Part shown: one piece after another, positions 23,001 through 31,905 of the stretch
How positions within the stretch are numbered: the first letter of the stretch is position 1
Layout: each line of letters opens with the position of its first letter
Assembly (NCBI RefSeq): GCF_001661345.1
Contig: NW_017962931.1
Coordinates: 62,001 to 126,000, forward strand
From: Ascoidea rubescens DSM 1968
Lineage: Eukaryota > Ascomycota > Saccharomycetes > Ascoideales > Ascoideaceae
Direction: 5' to 3'
Length of the DNA: 64,000 nucleotides
Program-made: the position numbers and the translations under genes
Notes under the pieces: model-generated
Database searches by the model: none
What the model was told of the DNA's origin: nothing
What the model saw: the letters and a program-made list of their open reading frames with translations, nothing else

Positions 23001-24954
23001 CAAAAAAATAAATTTAATAAATAAAAATAAAAATGAGTGCATGAATGAAAGCAAAAATTCAAGTATTAAGACAGAGATACAAATGTTGGATGAAATTTTA
23101 GATTCTGATCATGAAGAAATTCTTGAAAATCATGAAGAAAACGAAATCCAGGTTTTTGAAAACATACAATTCACTGATGAACAAACCTCTGGAACAAATG
23201 ATATTAATATTATTGAATATGGTGAGAATAATAAGAATAATGAAAACAATGAGAATAATGAAAACAATAAGAATAATAAAAATGAGAATAATAAAAAAAA
23301 TGAAATTCTTTTCAAGATAAACAATAAAGACAATAACACTTATAAAGATAATAATTATATAAAAACAAAAGTCTATAACCATTCAAAATATCAGAAGGAT
23401 AAAGACATTGAAATTTTATCGAATGACACTAAGCAAGTACCAAAGAGAGAATTGCGATCTCCACAAACAAGATCATCAACTAGATGGCTTTTCAATAAAT
23501 GTTTCAATGATATTGAGGAATTCAATCATGGGAAAAGCTTGAAAGAGAAAAACAAAAAAGTAAATAAAAATAATGCGATAAAAAAAAGTAAAAAAATTAT
23601 TGAAAAAATCGTCAATCCTCTTAAAGTGGATGTAACACTGATCACCAAATATAAAAAAAACCCTACTTTTGATTATTCTCAAACTGATGCATCTAGTGTT
23701 TTAAGCAGTGCCTCAAGTCCAAAGGGTGTTAGAAAAAGGACTTTTGTAGATATGGTGAGACTGGAACATTACAATAATCAAAATAAAAATCAAACAGAGA
23801 ATAATAATCACTACTATGATAATGATAATATAGACTATGAGAACAATAATATTTATGGTGAAGGTGATATTCATAACGATAGCCACTACAACTACAATAA
23901 CAAATATGATAGCCATTACAATAATAATCCGAATGAGAAAGATAATAACTATGATGAAAATTATGATGGAAATTATAATGATAATTATGATGACAATTAT
24001 AATAATAATAATAATAACTATGAAGGGTATGGTAAAGATCATTACTACAAAGAAAATGCTAAAAATCACTCTGAAGATTCTCGCGGCAATCCCTATGTTG
24101 ATGAAGAAATCATTAGTAATATGGAGTATGTTAACCCATATGCGGCAGTCCATGACAGTTATGTGAAGGACCACTATGTTTATTTGTTTGAAGAAGATGC
24201 TGGAAAAAATGCTGACCGCACAAACACCCAATATGAAAGAAATAAATACAGCAGAGATGAGTATAGCAAAAATAAGCCTAATGAAAATAGCTATAAAGAT
24301 AAATTCAATTTTCATTTGGAAAAAAAAGAAAAATACAATCGAAACCACAAAATCAACTATAATACTAACCCTTCCAATAAAGGAGATGTTTATAGTTATT
24401 ATGATAAGAGCAACGCCCCTAAAACACAATTTAATGACGAAAAGTTTGATAAAAACGCAATGCTAAACGGTAAAAGATATGCTTCTTACAAAGGAGATGG
24501 ATACTATCCTAACAAAAACGATAATAGTTTGAACCTAAATATAAATGGGAAACCTTATAATAAAGCTCAAAATTCAAGATATGTAAAAGGGCATACCTCA
24601 AACCCTCAAAGAGGGTACAACACAAAACCAATATATTCAGAACAACTGAAGCGCTTGAAACCACACTCTTCTCATTCTTCTAATAATTATGTTCAGCATA
24701 ATGGATATGGTAATTGTAATAGTTATAGTAGAGATTATAAGAATAAGGCTGGTAAAAATGATTTTCGCAATAAGTATTCCAATTATTATAGCCAATATTC
24801 CAATGATAATTATGATAAGCATGAAAATCATGGAGTTGATGGCAAGCGTGAAAAACATGAGGGTTCTCAATTCATAGAAACTCATTCTTTATCATCAACA
24901 AATAATATCAAAAATCGAATGAAGCAATTGTTTGGTTCCAAATCAAAAAAATAA
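20038..24954 (+). CDS. Large AWS-SET-postSET lysine methyltransferase, Set2/Ash1-like
   Basis: A 1,638-residue protein with one catalytic core at ~500-725. An AWS-like Cys cluster (CLCIKSCNNC … CDEYICNLNAQNCG) starts near 498, and the SET domain follows: GLRAIRDYKPYSLILEYSGDII near 575, DPNFFFMALEDDYVIDCTFHGSLARF, the cofactor motif NHSCEPN at ~658-664 and EITFDYSC near 694-698. The post-SET CLCNSKNCLGYIG closes it. This arrangement belongs to the H3K36-directed Set2/NSD/ASH1 group. I see no WW or SRI domain, which Set2 uses to bind RNA polymerase II, and no PHD finger as in Set3. The rest is disordered, with Asp-Asn and Lys-Asn dipeptide repeats, KE repeats and a Tyr/Asn-rich C-terminal third. 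Substrate choice cannot be read from sequence. The start is the ATG at 20038. Confidence 0.78.
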   Translation: MPSRTSSKLTSRGSGGSRTSRTSRRVLSLSSSSSSSSGSSSPQLVSSSYYNPNHYANDNYIRGGSRHYQRLLTKVVISDFFHNSEIPTFFEVDNQILLNSIDKCYKWKSFTERINGSISELVSPYSKISKDDISLDKAIDENINSIKNHIVVKKENGYRIPIEKEKEKEKEKIVLINKKNLNSTENRTENSTDINNNGDNDNDDDNDDDNNNNYNDDDDSIYNQNHYGNISNENSIIWDRSSDDDNSHLSDNYNIKNNKYHFELEMDYDNVYNCNYDKQFENKFGFHSENLNNQKTDKIDNQKINQKINQKNCEISDINVSDSDSDNDSDNDNDNDNDNDNDNDNDNDNSTNSNNGTTTTDSTTKNNIINNDLFDLIKYQKIFPKNKKLYVMEGLYSENPHLNDFNYTQNSLFKFPLPQNFNFNSRIDFKLPYSIYCPIPKHNKLNNEILKRFNLTENNWLVENNFKNINLYNCNYTNQNKNKNKNKNKNKNKNKNKCLCIKSCNNCLNLIFHIQCDEYICNLNAQNCGNTPFKDLIQNRNSKSTYYKVGYQLFRKVFTTHSQRFHKNKNNINDLGLRAIRDYKPYSLILEYSGDIIKKDSIPKNSEIYKKTQALNQIRSEGNFKSLFYNDDPNFFFMALEDDYVIDCTFHGSLARFVNHSCEPNAVVQFWYVDGIPRAGLFSNSKGINAGTEITFDYSCNNLKLTCSTKCLCNSKNCLGYIGVNKNFNKISTAEFKSYKSLLNFNLFRETPKNEHFSTLITSSNNSNPIKDNLALKKTKKINNVVPQTKNKPVEKINIQTVYRSNLKTNLQLHSKIVPKLKKVNLNTNQISNSTAKSNSGTKLNSNTKSDELLEPLSGLSVYLPTSRRTRSSAKKSNVDVVAAVIENCQSYISTRYLRNLAIDMTPPGTFDDGAKALVRLNKAALLTLPRYNNRDGNLLNDLVSDKVLENKRAKVQNSVTKLDENLAFGNKFQKDQITSSLTEESINKKINLINKNKNECMNESKNSSIKTEIQMLDEILDSDHEEILENHEENEIQVFENIQFTDEQTSGTNDINIIEYGENNKNNENNENNENNKNNKNENNKKNEILFKINNKDNNTYKDNNYIKTKVYNHSKYQKDKDIEILSNDTKQVPKRELRSPQTRSSTRWLFNKCFNDIEEFNHGKSLKEKNKKVNKNNAIKKSKKIIEKIVNPLKVDVTLITKYKKNPTFDYSQTDASSVLSSASSPKGVRKRTFVDMVRLEHYNNQNKNQTENNNHYYDNDNIDYENNNIYGEGDIHNDSHYNYNNKYDSHYNNNPNEKDNNYDENYDGNYNDNYDDNYNNNNNNYEGYGKDHYYKENAKNHSEDSRGNPYVDEEIISNMEYVNPYAAVHDSYVKDHYVYLFEEDAGKNADRTNTQYERNKYSRDEYSKNKPNENSYKDKFNFHLEKKEKYNRNHKINYNTNPSNKGDVYSYYDKSNAPKTQFNDEKFDKNAMLNGKRYASYKGDGYYPNKNDNSLNLNINGKPYNKAQNSRYVKGHTSNPQRGYNTKPIYSEQLKRLKPHSSHSSNNYVQHNGYGNCNSYSRDYKNKAGKNDFRNKYSNYYSQYSNDNYDKHENHGVDGKREKHEGSQFIETHSLSSTNNIKNRMKQLFGSKSKK

Positions 24955-25158
24955 GGTTTGAATTTCTTTTGTTGATTTTATGATGTTACTGGAGGTTGTT
25001 GGATGTCTTTTTAATTTAATTTTTGATTTAATTTTTGGTTTTCTCTGATATCAAAGATATCTACACTAATGGGTTGACTAGTTAAGATAAGCTGTAACGA
25101 ATGTTTTATTTATTTATATACACTTGAGGATTTTCTGTAAAATACATGCATCCTTTTA

Positions 25159-25746
25159 TTATTCGTTGTCGTTTGTTTCTGACCAAAGTTTTGAAATTAA
25201 CCCAGTTAGACCAATATCTTCTGTTTCCATCAAATATATCCCATAACTGCTGACAACAGTCCCTAAAAGCAATAAGTTCATTGCAAACTTATGCCAGATC
25301 CCATAAACTCGTTTGGGAATATAATCAATTATACAAGATTGAAATCCAGCGTTGCAATGAAGCAACAATAAAACACTTAAGAATGAATCCATTAATGGAT
25401 AATCCACGCTTGAAACAAAAGGAGCAATAGTTAACGGAATCATCGTTAAACCAATTATTCTTTCATAGCTCCAATGATATGCACCATGATAAAAGTCAGC
25501 AGGTGGAGGAATGAATGCATCATTAACAGTACCAACGATATAACCAGGTGGCTGCTCTATTAATTTTAATTTCTGGATTTTTTCTTTGATTGAAAAGTTT
25601 CTTACATTTGCTTTATTGTTATTAAAAATTGACTTATTCTGCCAATTATTTAACTGAAAAAATATGGCAGTTTTAGTAATTGAGGAAGCACCGATTTTTG
25701 AAATTGATATAGCTGATATTTGAGGTCTAAGTATGGTAGGAAGCAT
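25159..25746 (-). CDS. SDH4: Succinate dehydrogenase membrane anchor (Sdh4/Tim18 family)
   Basis: A 195-residue protein with a basic, hydroxylated N-terminal presequence (~60 residues), then the family core: PPADFYHGAYHWSYERIIG, three hydrophobic segments, and LLLHCNAGFQSCIIDYIPKR, where the His and the Asp-Tyr pair correspond to positions near haem b and ubiquinone in complex II. It should be the small anchor subunit of complex II in the inner mitochondrial membrane, passing electrons from succinate to ubiquinone. Tim18, a TIM22-complex subunit, is a paralogue of the same fold; the conserved HWSYER and quinone-site residues favour Sdh4. The start is the first ATG (25746); the open frame upstream has no ATG. 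It converges with the SET gene. Confidence 0.8.
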   Translation of the reverse strand: MLPTILRPQISAISISKIGASSITKTAIFFQLNNWQNKSIFNNNKANVRNFSIKEKIQKLKLIEQPPGYIVGTVNDAFIPPPADFYHGAYHWSYERIIGLTMIPLTIAPFVSSVDYPLMDSFLSVLLLLHCNAGFQSCIIDYIPKRVYGIWHKFAMNLLLLGTVVSSYGIYLMETEDIGLTGLISKLWSETNDNE

Positions 25747-26339
25747 TTTCAAGAAGTCGTTGGGAAAGAAGGAGAGAGCACAAAAGGAACTTCTTTAGAT
25801 GGGAAAATTGAGTATTAAATAAGAACTTCTCACTGGTGTGTCATAGGCAAATAAATCTTCGGGATCTGTTACAAATGCTGGAGCAGTAAAAGAATATGTT
25901 ATAATGGATCAGATTTGGAGCTTTTTCTGCTCGTTTTTCTTTTCACAACCCGCAGATTTGTATGTTCTAAGGCTGCATGTAGGAGCGGGACTCTTTGAGC
26001 TGCTCCGGGAACCCCGCAAATAACTTCGGGGTATTAGGAGACATGGAAATAACAATCACTTTACATTGAGGTGTTTGTGCTGAAAAAAGAATATTGATTA
26101 TGTGTATATATATTGCAATAAGAGTCTAGTTGTGAACTATCATTGGCCATCGGCATTTATAATGGGAAGGCTGCCTGTATTCAAAATGTATTTATGGAAT
26201 AGTATGGTTTAATATGGTTAAATATGGTTTGTAATTTATAGTTGATTGTGTGATATTTTTAAGTTAGAATTGTTGAGCGACAATGTTCGGATGATAAGAG
26301 CAATATTTGATGATCAAGACACTATCTTGTATCAAGATC
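25747..26339. other. Intergenic: SDH4 promoter with two GC-rich hairpins
   Basis: 593 bp between the SDH4 start and the AFG1 stop. Two adjacent inverted repeats stand out from the AT-rich background: GGAGC/GCTCC at 25982-25986 and 26002-26006, and ACCCCG/CGGGGT at 26011-26016 and 26027-26032. CGG and CCG triplets here could bind zinc-cluster factors. No ORF or tRNA is seen. Confidence 0.5.
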
Positions 26340-28430
26340 CTAAGATTCTGTAGATTCTGTACCTCTTATCCATTTTTTAGTTATCTGGTCTTTTATTCTT
26401 TCGCCTTTTCCCCATAATCCCAATGACCAAATATGATTTGGTTTGAATTTTGGAGCATCTTTTCCGAATATTGTATCTGTTAATGGCTCAATTCCATGAT
26501 TTATTAACTCTGAATAATCGGGTGGTAAGCTCTTACCGCTGAGACCACCATCGAAAAATTCAGGAATATTTTTGTTTTTTAGCTCTTTACTTAATTCTTC
26601 CCAGGGCCTCATCGATAAGTTCAAAGGCTTCCATTTATTTATCTCATTGGATCTCCATTGTATAGATCCTGTCATTTCTTTGATTCTACTAACAGCTCTT
26701 TTATAGGCAAATTTTTCATCTTCTCCAGTAAATTTCTTAATGTCCTTAAAATTAGTCTCAAATTTACATGAGCTTGGAATGCTTTTATATTCAACAGTTC
26801 CATCTTCATATGAGGAAACGTTTGGCCTATATGGCGCCATTAAATCCATTTGAGTCTTTGAATACATTTCTTCATTCTGAACATCAATTCTATTTGAAAC
26901 GTCATTTTCAATCTCTTCTACATTATTATTGATACTATTTTGGTTATCCTTCAGACTTTTTTCGATAATTTCCGGAAAGAAAATCCCATCCGGACTGGTT
27001 TCGGTTCTTAAAATTAATCGGCATTTACACTCATATAATGCATCTAATAATGTTATAAACCTTTTGGCTTCATTTTTAACTTGCAATGTCATAATTGGAA
27101 CATTATCAATAATAAATGTATGGTAGTTTGATGCCAAAGTAATATAATCGCCTGGTCCGAATAATCCTTTGCAAATATAATCAAAATCGAATTTTGCAAC
27201 CCCATTATATTGCCAGGGTATTAATATGTTTCTTCCATATACTTTTATTTGATTTTGTAATCCTTTATTCATATCTATTATTGAATCCAACAATTTGTTC
27301 CATTCTTTATCTTGAGTTGAATCCTTATAGGTTTGATCTTTAACAATTAGATAGGGCTCGATATTTAAATCTTTTGATTCTTCACTTAGTATGCTTCTAT
27401 AATCATTAAAACTTTTCATATCCATAGTCGAACATCTATATTGTAAAATAGTTAAAAATGATGTAAACTCGGATTTTTTAAATTTATTTGAATATAACTC
27501 TTCTGGCAATCTATTTGAAGTTGCAACTAATACACCACCTAATTGAAAAAAATATGTGAATAATAATTTAACAATTTTGGCTGCAGCTAAATCAGGTAAC
27601 ATGAATTCATCTAGTAACAATATCGAATTCTTATTAATCATATTTGAAGCGATTTCAAATAAAACTAATTCACTTTCAAAAGATATAGCGGTTGACGTAT
27701 TTGCAAAATTATTAATAAGACTTCTTCTTTTTTGAATAGTATTGATTTGATCGTAGACCCACAACATGAAATTATTATAATGCCATCTACCCTTTGAACT
27801 ATGGGGCAACGAGGCAGCAAAGATATCCATTAACATCGATTTGCCACAGCCAACTTCTCCATTTAATAGGAAACCCAAAGGAGCATTGATTTTATATACT
27901 TGTTCTTCATCGTTTAAGACTTTAACCAAACTTTTTGTCTTTTTATATTTATTGTAATGAGAATTTGATAAATTTATTGATTCCGAGACTTTTGAAAACC
28001 AATTTTGTAGCAAGCCTTCTTTATGTTTTTTGAAAATCATTTTGGTTTCAATATCTTTAAAAACTGCTCTCATTTTAATTAAATTTGAATTTTCTGGAAC
28101 ATAATCCTTAACTCTATAATACAAATTCTGGAATTCCTTTGCAGCTCTTAATTGGGATTCATCGCCTCTTAAGATACCCCTGGCAACATAGTTTTGATAA
28201 ATTACTAGAGGATCAGTTATTGTTAAGGAGGTGGTATTTTCAATGGGATTTGGCTCATTTTTAAGTAAACTATTTTCGTAATCATTTGGGTTGATATAAG
28301 CTGTGTCAAAATCAGTTGAAGCAGCAATAGAGTAGTATCTTATGCTGGAATAGCATTTGCTATATCGCAAAACGATGAGAGATGTCTTTGAAATAGATTT
28401 GGGGATTGTTTGCGATAAATGTCTGAACAT
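26340..28430 (-). CDS. AFG1: Afg1/LACE1-type mitochondrial AAA ATPase
   Basis: A 696-residue ATPase. The basic, Ser-rich N-terminus suggests mitochondrial import. The P-loop is GEVGCGKSM near residue 190, followed by the family block HYNNFMLWVYDQI (the usual HFHxFM region), Walker B LLLDEFMLPD near 267, sensor GGVLVATSNRLPEELY, and a C-terminal FTGEDEKFAYKRAVSRIKEM box typical of Afg1. The family helps degrade or mature mitochondrially encoded cytochrome oxidase subunits and supports inner-membrane proteostasis. It is longer than S. cerevisiae Afg1 (509 residues) through an Asn-rich insert near 27000 and a ~120-residue tail containing WRSNEINKWKPLNLSMRPWEE. The tail's role is unknown. Confidence 0.88.
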   Translation of the reverse strand: MFRHLSQTIPKSISKTSLIVLRYSKCYSSIRYYSIAASTDFDTAYINPNDYENSLLKNEPNPIENTTSLTITDPLVIYQNYVARGILRGDESQLRAAKEFQNLYYRVKDYVPENSNLIKMRAVFKDIETKMIFKKHKEGLLQNWFSKVSESINLSNSHYNKYKKTKSLVKVLNDEEQVYKINAPLGFLLNGEVGCGKSMLMDIFAASLPHSSKGRWHYNNFMLWVYDQINTIQKRRSLINNFANTSTAISFESELVLFEIASNMINKNSILLLDEFMLPDLAAAKIVKLLFTYFFQLGGVLVATSNRLPEELYSNKFKKSEFTSFLTILQYRCSTMDMKSFNDYRSILSEESKDLNIEPYLIVKDQTYKDSTQDKEWNKLLDSIIDMNKGLQNQIKVYGRNILIPWQYNGVAKFDFDYICKGLFGPGDYITLASNYHTFIIDNVPIMTLQVKNEAKRFITLLDALYECKCRLILRTETSPDGIFFPEIIEKSLKDNQNSINNNVEEIENDVSNRIDVQNEEMYSKTQMDLMAPYRPNVSSYEDGTVEYKSIPSSCKFETNFKDIKKFTGEDEKFAYKRAVSRIKEMTGSIQWRSNEINKWKPLNLSMRPWEELSKELKNKNIPEFFDGGLSGKSLPPDYSELINHGIEPLTDTIFGKDAPKFKPNHIWSLGLWGKGERIKDQITKKWIRGTESTES

Positions 28431-29138
28431 TTTTGATCAACAGTCAAGGTGAAGACAAGTAAGAAAGGGAGACTTATTCAATATATAAAAGATATAAATA
28501 TGTCTTCGGTTTAATGTCAAATCAACCATTATTTCAGCATTCGTATCAGGAAAAAAGAGCCAATCGAATGATATTTGATTAAGAAGATAAATTTTGTAAT
28601 AAAATTATTTAGGTTGGAAAATAACGGGTGTTGGTTAATAATTATGAAGTAATAATTATTAATAAGATAAGATGGTAATATAATGATATGATAATGGCAA
28701 TAATATAATAATAAAATACGATAAATTATAATTAAATAAAATAAAATAAAATAAAATAAAAGAATACGATAACAGAATATAATACAATTTATTAGAAAAT
28801 ATTTGATTTTGTTTTTAAAAACAGAAATGTAGTATAATATATAATGCTAGTGTAGATTAAATGAGATATAAAAAAACATATTCGGGTAAAATGAATAGTA
28901 GTATGATAAAGATAATAAAACATAATTTGGTGATTATAAATTATAGCTATAACCTATAATTAATTAAAAAGTTGGAAGAACGACCTGAGATGAGGAATAA
29001 AAAAAACAAATGAAAAAACAAAATAGGAAAAAAAAACAAATAGGAAAAAAAAACAAATAGGAAAAAAAAAAGAAATAATTTATATATTCTTCTTTCAGAT
29101 ACTTGATGCTTTAGCTTTTTGAGAATTTAAGATAAAAA
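28431..29138. other. Intergenic: AFG1 promoter and ESS1 3' flank
   Basis: About 700 bp, very AT-rich. CGGGTAA at 28883-28889 is a Reb1-like site on the minus strand. A 17-bp unit (CAAATAGG plus nine A) is repeated about three times at 29020-29071, just after the ESS1 stop. AAAAT runs occur near 28735-28760. No gene is seen. Confidence 0.55.
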
Positions 29139-29816
29139 TTAAGCAACTCTTTCAATTAAATGAACTCCACTATTACTTTCAACGATTCCACTAATCTCCC
29201 CAACATGTAAAGCGAAAGCAGCTTTTTCAAAAGAAGGTTGCATCATTCCTCTGGTAAAAAATCCCAAATCGCCACCTTTTAAATGAGAACCACAATCAGA
29301 CTCAGTTTTAGCTAATTCTGATAAAGAGGTTTCTCCATTTTTGATTTTCTGTTCGAATACTTTTAATTTTTGAATGGCTTCTTCTTTGGATATGGTGATA
29401 CTAGAATTTTTCCAAGATTTGGGATTTCTCGAATCTCTATGTTTGATTAACAAATGGTTGCATCTGATTCTTTCGCCCTGGCTATGTCGACGATGGCCAT
29501 GAGAACCACCATGATTATGACTATGACTAGAGGATGAAGATTTATGGGATTGGTCTGCGAGGTATCTTTTTAGCATTTCAACATCAGTTCCATCAGGAGC
29601 ATCCCAAACTGATTGTTTGGTAGTTGGATTGTGGAAGTAATGGCGATTGTGAGATCTTGATTTAAGAAGGATCCAATCAGCAGGTAAACCTGTTTCGTTA
29701 CCACTCTAATAAGAAGAAATACAGTAAAAGGAAATAGCATGAGTGTTAGTAAACATAATTTGATTTCCAGTGGAACATAATAAAAGATCATTGAGAAAAA
29801 CAATTGGGCGTACCAT
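29139..29816 (-). CDS. ESS1: Ess1/Pin1 peptidyl-prolyl isomerase (one intron)
   Basis: Exons 29814-29816 (only the ATG) and 29139-29705 encode 189 residues. The WW domain is near residues 6-40: GLPADWILLKSRSHNRHYFHNPTTKQSVWDAP, broken here as GLPADW and YFHNPTTKQSVW. A His/Ser/Gly-rich linker follows (SSSSSHSHNHGGSHGHRRH). The parvulin domain has IRCNHLLIKHRDSRNP, then SDCGSHLKGGDLGFF, RGMMQPSFEKAAFAL and SNSGVHLIERV, with the phosphate-binding and catalytic His/Cys/Ser positions kept. Ess1 isomerises phospho-Ser/Thr-Pro bonds, chiefly in the RNA polymerase II CTD, coordinating transcription termination. The expanded His-rich linker resembles the longer linker of Candida-type Ess1 more than that of S. 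cerevisiae. Confidence 0.92.
29706..29813 (-). other. ESS1 spliceosomal intron (108 nt) right after the start codon
   Basis: The donor GTACGC begins at 29813, directly after the ATG. A perfect TACTAAC branch site lies at 29751-29745 (minus strand), and the acceptor TAG ends at 29706. Joining gives M followed by SGNETGLPADW, the expected start of an Ess1 WW domain. Introns placed immediately after ATG are common in yeasts. Confidence 0.85.
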
Positions 29817-31290
29817 TTTGATATAGAACAAAAAGGGGGTCTTTAATATGCTTCTTTAGCACTTTGACAATAAGTTGTAGTGAAGTAAAATCAATGAATA
29901 TATAATAGATTTGAAATAAACTAAAACATCAGACAATAAAATCACCACGGGGGAATAATTTCGAGTAGTTTCGAGTACATTTGCAAAACGTTGAAACATG
30001 TCAGCTACGTAAAAGTGCCGCAATACGTCAACGTATTTTACGCATTTTACATTTTTTACGTACCTTACGTATATTATCCTGTGTGTGATAAAAGAAAACC
30101 ATCTGTCTGTTTCCAATGCCTCTTTATGCAGCGTCCACTGGTTTGGAAGGGTTTCATGCTTTACAAACATAATCTGGAAAACATTTGGTGCTGGCTTAAA
30201 TTTGAGCTGGTGATGCTGTGAACAATATAAAATTATGTTTCGAGATAAAGGAGGCTTTTTAATTAGATCGGTTTTGAAATCGATAATGATGAGGTCGAGC
30301 AGTAAATCCCTAGTAATAATTATTTTTATGATTTGGTAGAAAACATGAATGGATGAGAAACCGTTAATATTGAATTCGTTTACCAATGAAAATAAATTGA
30401 ATTAATTTAAATTGGAGGTTGAAAGTTAAAATGATTAGTAAACTAATATAAACTATTTTTTATTTTTTTTATTTTTTTTATTTTAATTGTTTTTCAATTA
30501 TTTTTCTATTTTGTAGAAATTGTTGAGAAGGATATGCAAATATAAATTGATATACCTGTTATTTAAAACCGCATATTTGTATTGAATAATAGTCCTGTAG
30601 CATAGAACAGTGGAAATCAAAAAAAACAAAGAAGATTGTGTGGGAGTACCAAATAAACTGAGCAAATCACCAAACATTGTTGTTACGAAAATTGAATCTT
30701 TTAAAAAAAAAAATTTTTTTCTCTATTGAAAATTGAATCATTTTTCACTTTTAAATTGCAAATTTACTGGAGGTGCGGATATATGCAGTTGAGTGCATTC
30801 TGTTTGAAACAATAGGTGCCATTTTATTGAAAAAAGCGGGATGATAAATTGAAACATAAGGAAAAATAAGAGATTAAATTCATGACTTGAGTATTTTGGG
30901 AGTGTGGATGAAAAAAAATCGATATGCTAGAGTATAGTATACTAAAAGAAAGCGAAATGGACTAAAGTAGAATGACAAGTATTAGATGAAGAAAAAGTTA
31001 TTTCTGTGAGAATCATACACACAGAAGATGTAAAACTAGACGTATTATATATTATAATGTTAATTCAAAAACAAAGAAAACAAGAAAACAAGGAAACAAA
31101 GGGCAAAGAGAAATAAAAATAAAGCAGATTATATAATAATAATAATAATAGTGTAAATAAGAGAAAAAAAAAATTATAAATATATAGTTAAACCTCAAAC
31201 AAAAATCAGTTAATTAAAGAAAAAACAAAAAACGTTCAAAAAGATCATTTTGATAAACATATAAAGATAAAATATAATATAATGAAAATA
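29817..31290. other. Intergenic: ESS1 promoter and 3' flank of the first Rho gene
   Basis: About 1.5 kb. The ESS1-proximal part has clustered TACGT-type motifs (see 30006-30071). A 176-codon minus frame (29856-30386) looks unlike protein and overlaps a rival plus frame. From 30420 rightwards the DNA is A/T homopolymer-rich with no ORF. I cannot exclude a small RNA gene. Confidence 0.5.
30006..30071. promoter_or_regulatory. Cluster of TTACGTA-type motifs upstream of ESS1
   Basis: TACGT at 30006 and 30024, ACGTA at 30031, TTACG at 30038 and TTACGTA at 30056-30062 and 30065-30071 occur within 66 bp, about 190-255 bp upstream of the ESS1 ATG. TTACGTA resembles Yap/AP-1 sites. Binding is inferred only. 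Confidence 0.35.
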
Positions 31291-31905
31291 TTATAAAACG
31301 ATACATCTATGACGACGACTAGACGAATTATGGAAGGTTTTTGGGGAGTTGGAAGCTAAAGCAGCTCTAGTAGCAGTTTCAAAAACGTAGTGAACATTCT
31401 CGCCAGTTTTGGCAGAACATTCGACAAAATCTTTGGCACCAATAGCGTTGGCTACAGATTGACCAGTTTGTTTTGATATTGGAGATTGATTAAAGATTTT
31501 TTTCAATCTTTGTATAGTCTTTGGATCATTTCTTAAGTCGCATTTGCAACCAACAAGAACTATTGGGACACTTGGAGCATAATGAGAGACTTCAGGAACC
31601 CATTTTTCTTGAACGTTGTCTAATGAATCAGGTAAATCGATGGAATAACAGATTAGGATGACGTTTGAATCAGGATATGATAAAGGTCTTAATCTATCAT
31701 AATCTTCTTGACCAGCGGTATCCCATAATTCTAATTCTATTTTTCTACCGTCAACTGTTAAATCAGCAACATAGTTTTCAAAGACAGTTGGAACATAGAC
31801 TTCAGGAAAAGCACCCTCCGAGAATACAATTAATAAACAAGTTTTACCACAAGCACCGTCACCGACGATGACTAATTTTCTTTTAATTTCAGCAGGAGGA
31901 GCCAT
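31291..31905 (-). CDS. Rho1 paralogue A, well preserved (Rho cluster copy 1)
   Basis: A 204-residue Rho GTPase nearly identical to the window's RHO1 over its first half, with the same MAPPAEI start. The G boxes are intact: P-loop GDGACGKT (15-22), switch I VPTVFENY with T40, G3 WDTAGQE (D62, G65, Q66), G4 region CKCDLRND and G5 ECSAKT. It ends CIVL after a basic stretch (SSRRHR), so geranylgeranylation and membrane attachment are expected. The Rho insert and tail ([24 protein letters not shown]) differ from RHO1, and the RHO1 polybasic KKKK is replaced. It is probably an active GTPase that has kept effector residues but may see other membranes or regulators. It is the most recent-looking duplicate in the array. 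Confidence 0.9.
   Translation of the reverse strand: MAPPAEIKRKLVIVGDGACGKTCLLIVFSEGAFPEVYVPTVFENYVADLTVDGRKIELELWDTAGQEDYDRLRPLSYPDSNVILICYSIDLPDSLDNVQEKWVPEVSHYAPSVPIVLVGCKCDLRNDPKTIQRLKKIFNQSPISKQTGQSVANAIGAKDFVECSAKTGENVHYVFETATRAALASNSPKTFHNSSSRRHRCIVL

Noticed and set aside
29856-30386. 176-codon minus-strand ORF upstream of ESS1
   Set aside because: Its composition is not protein-like, an overlapping plus-strand frame is equally open, and no motif is recognisable.
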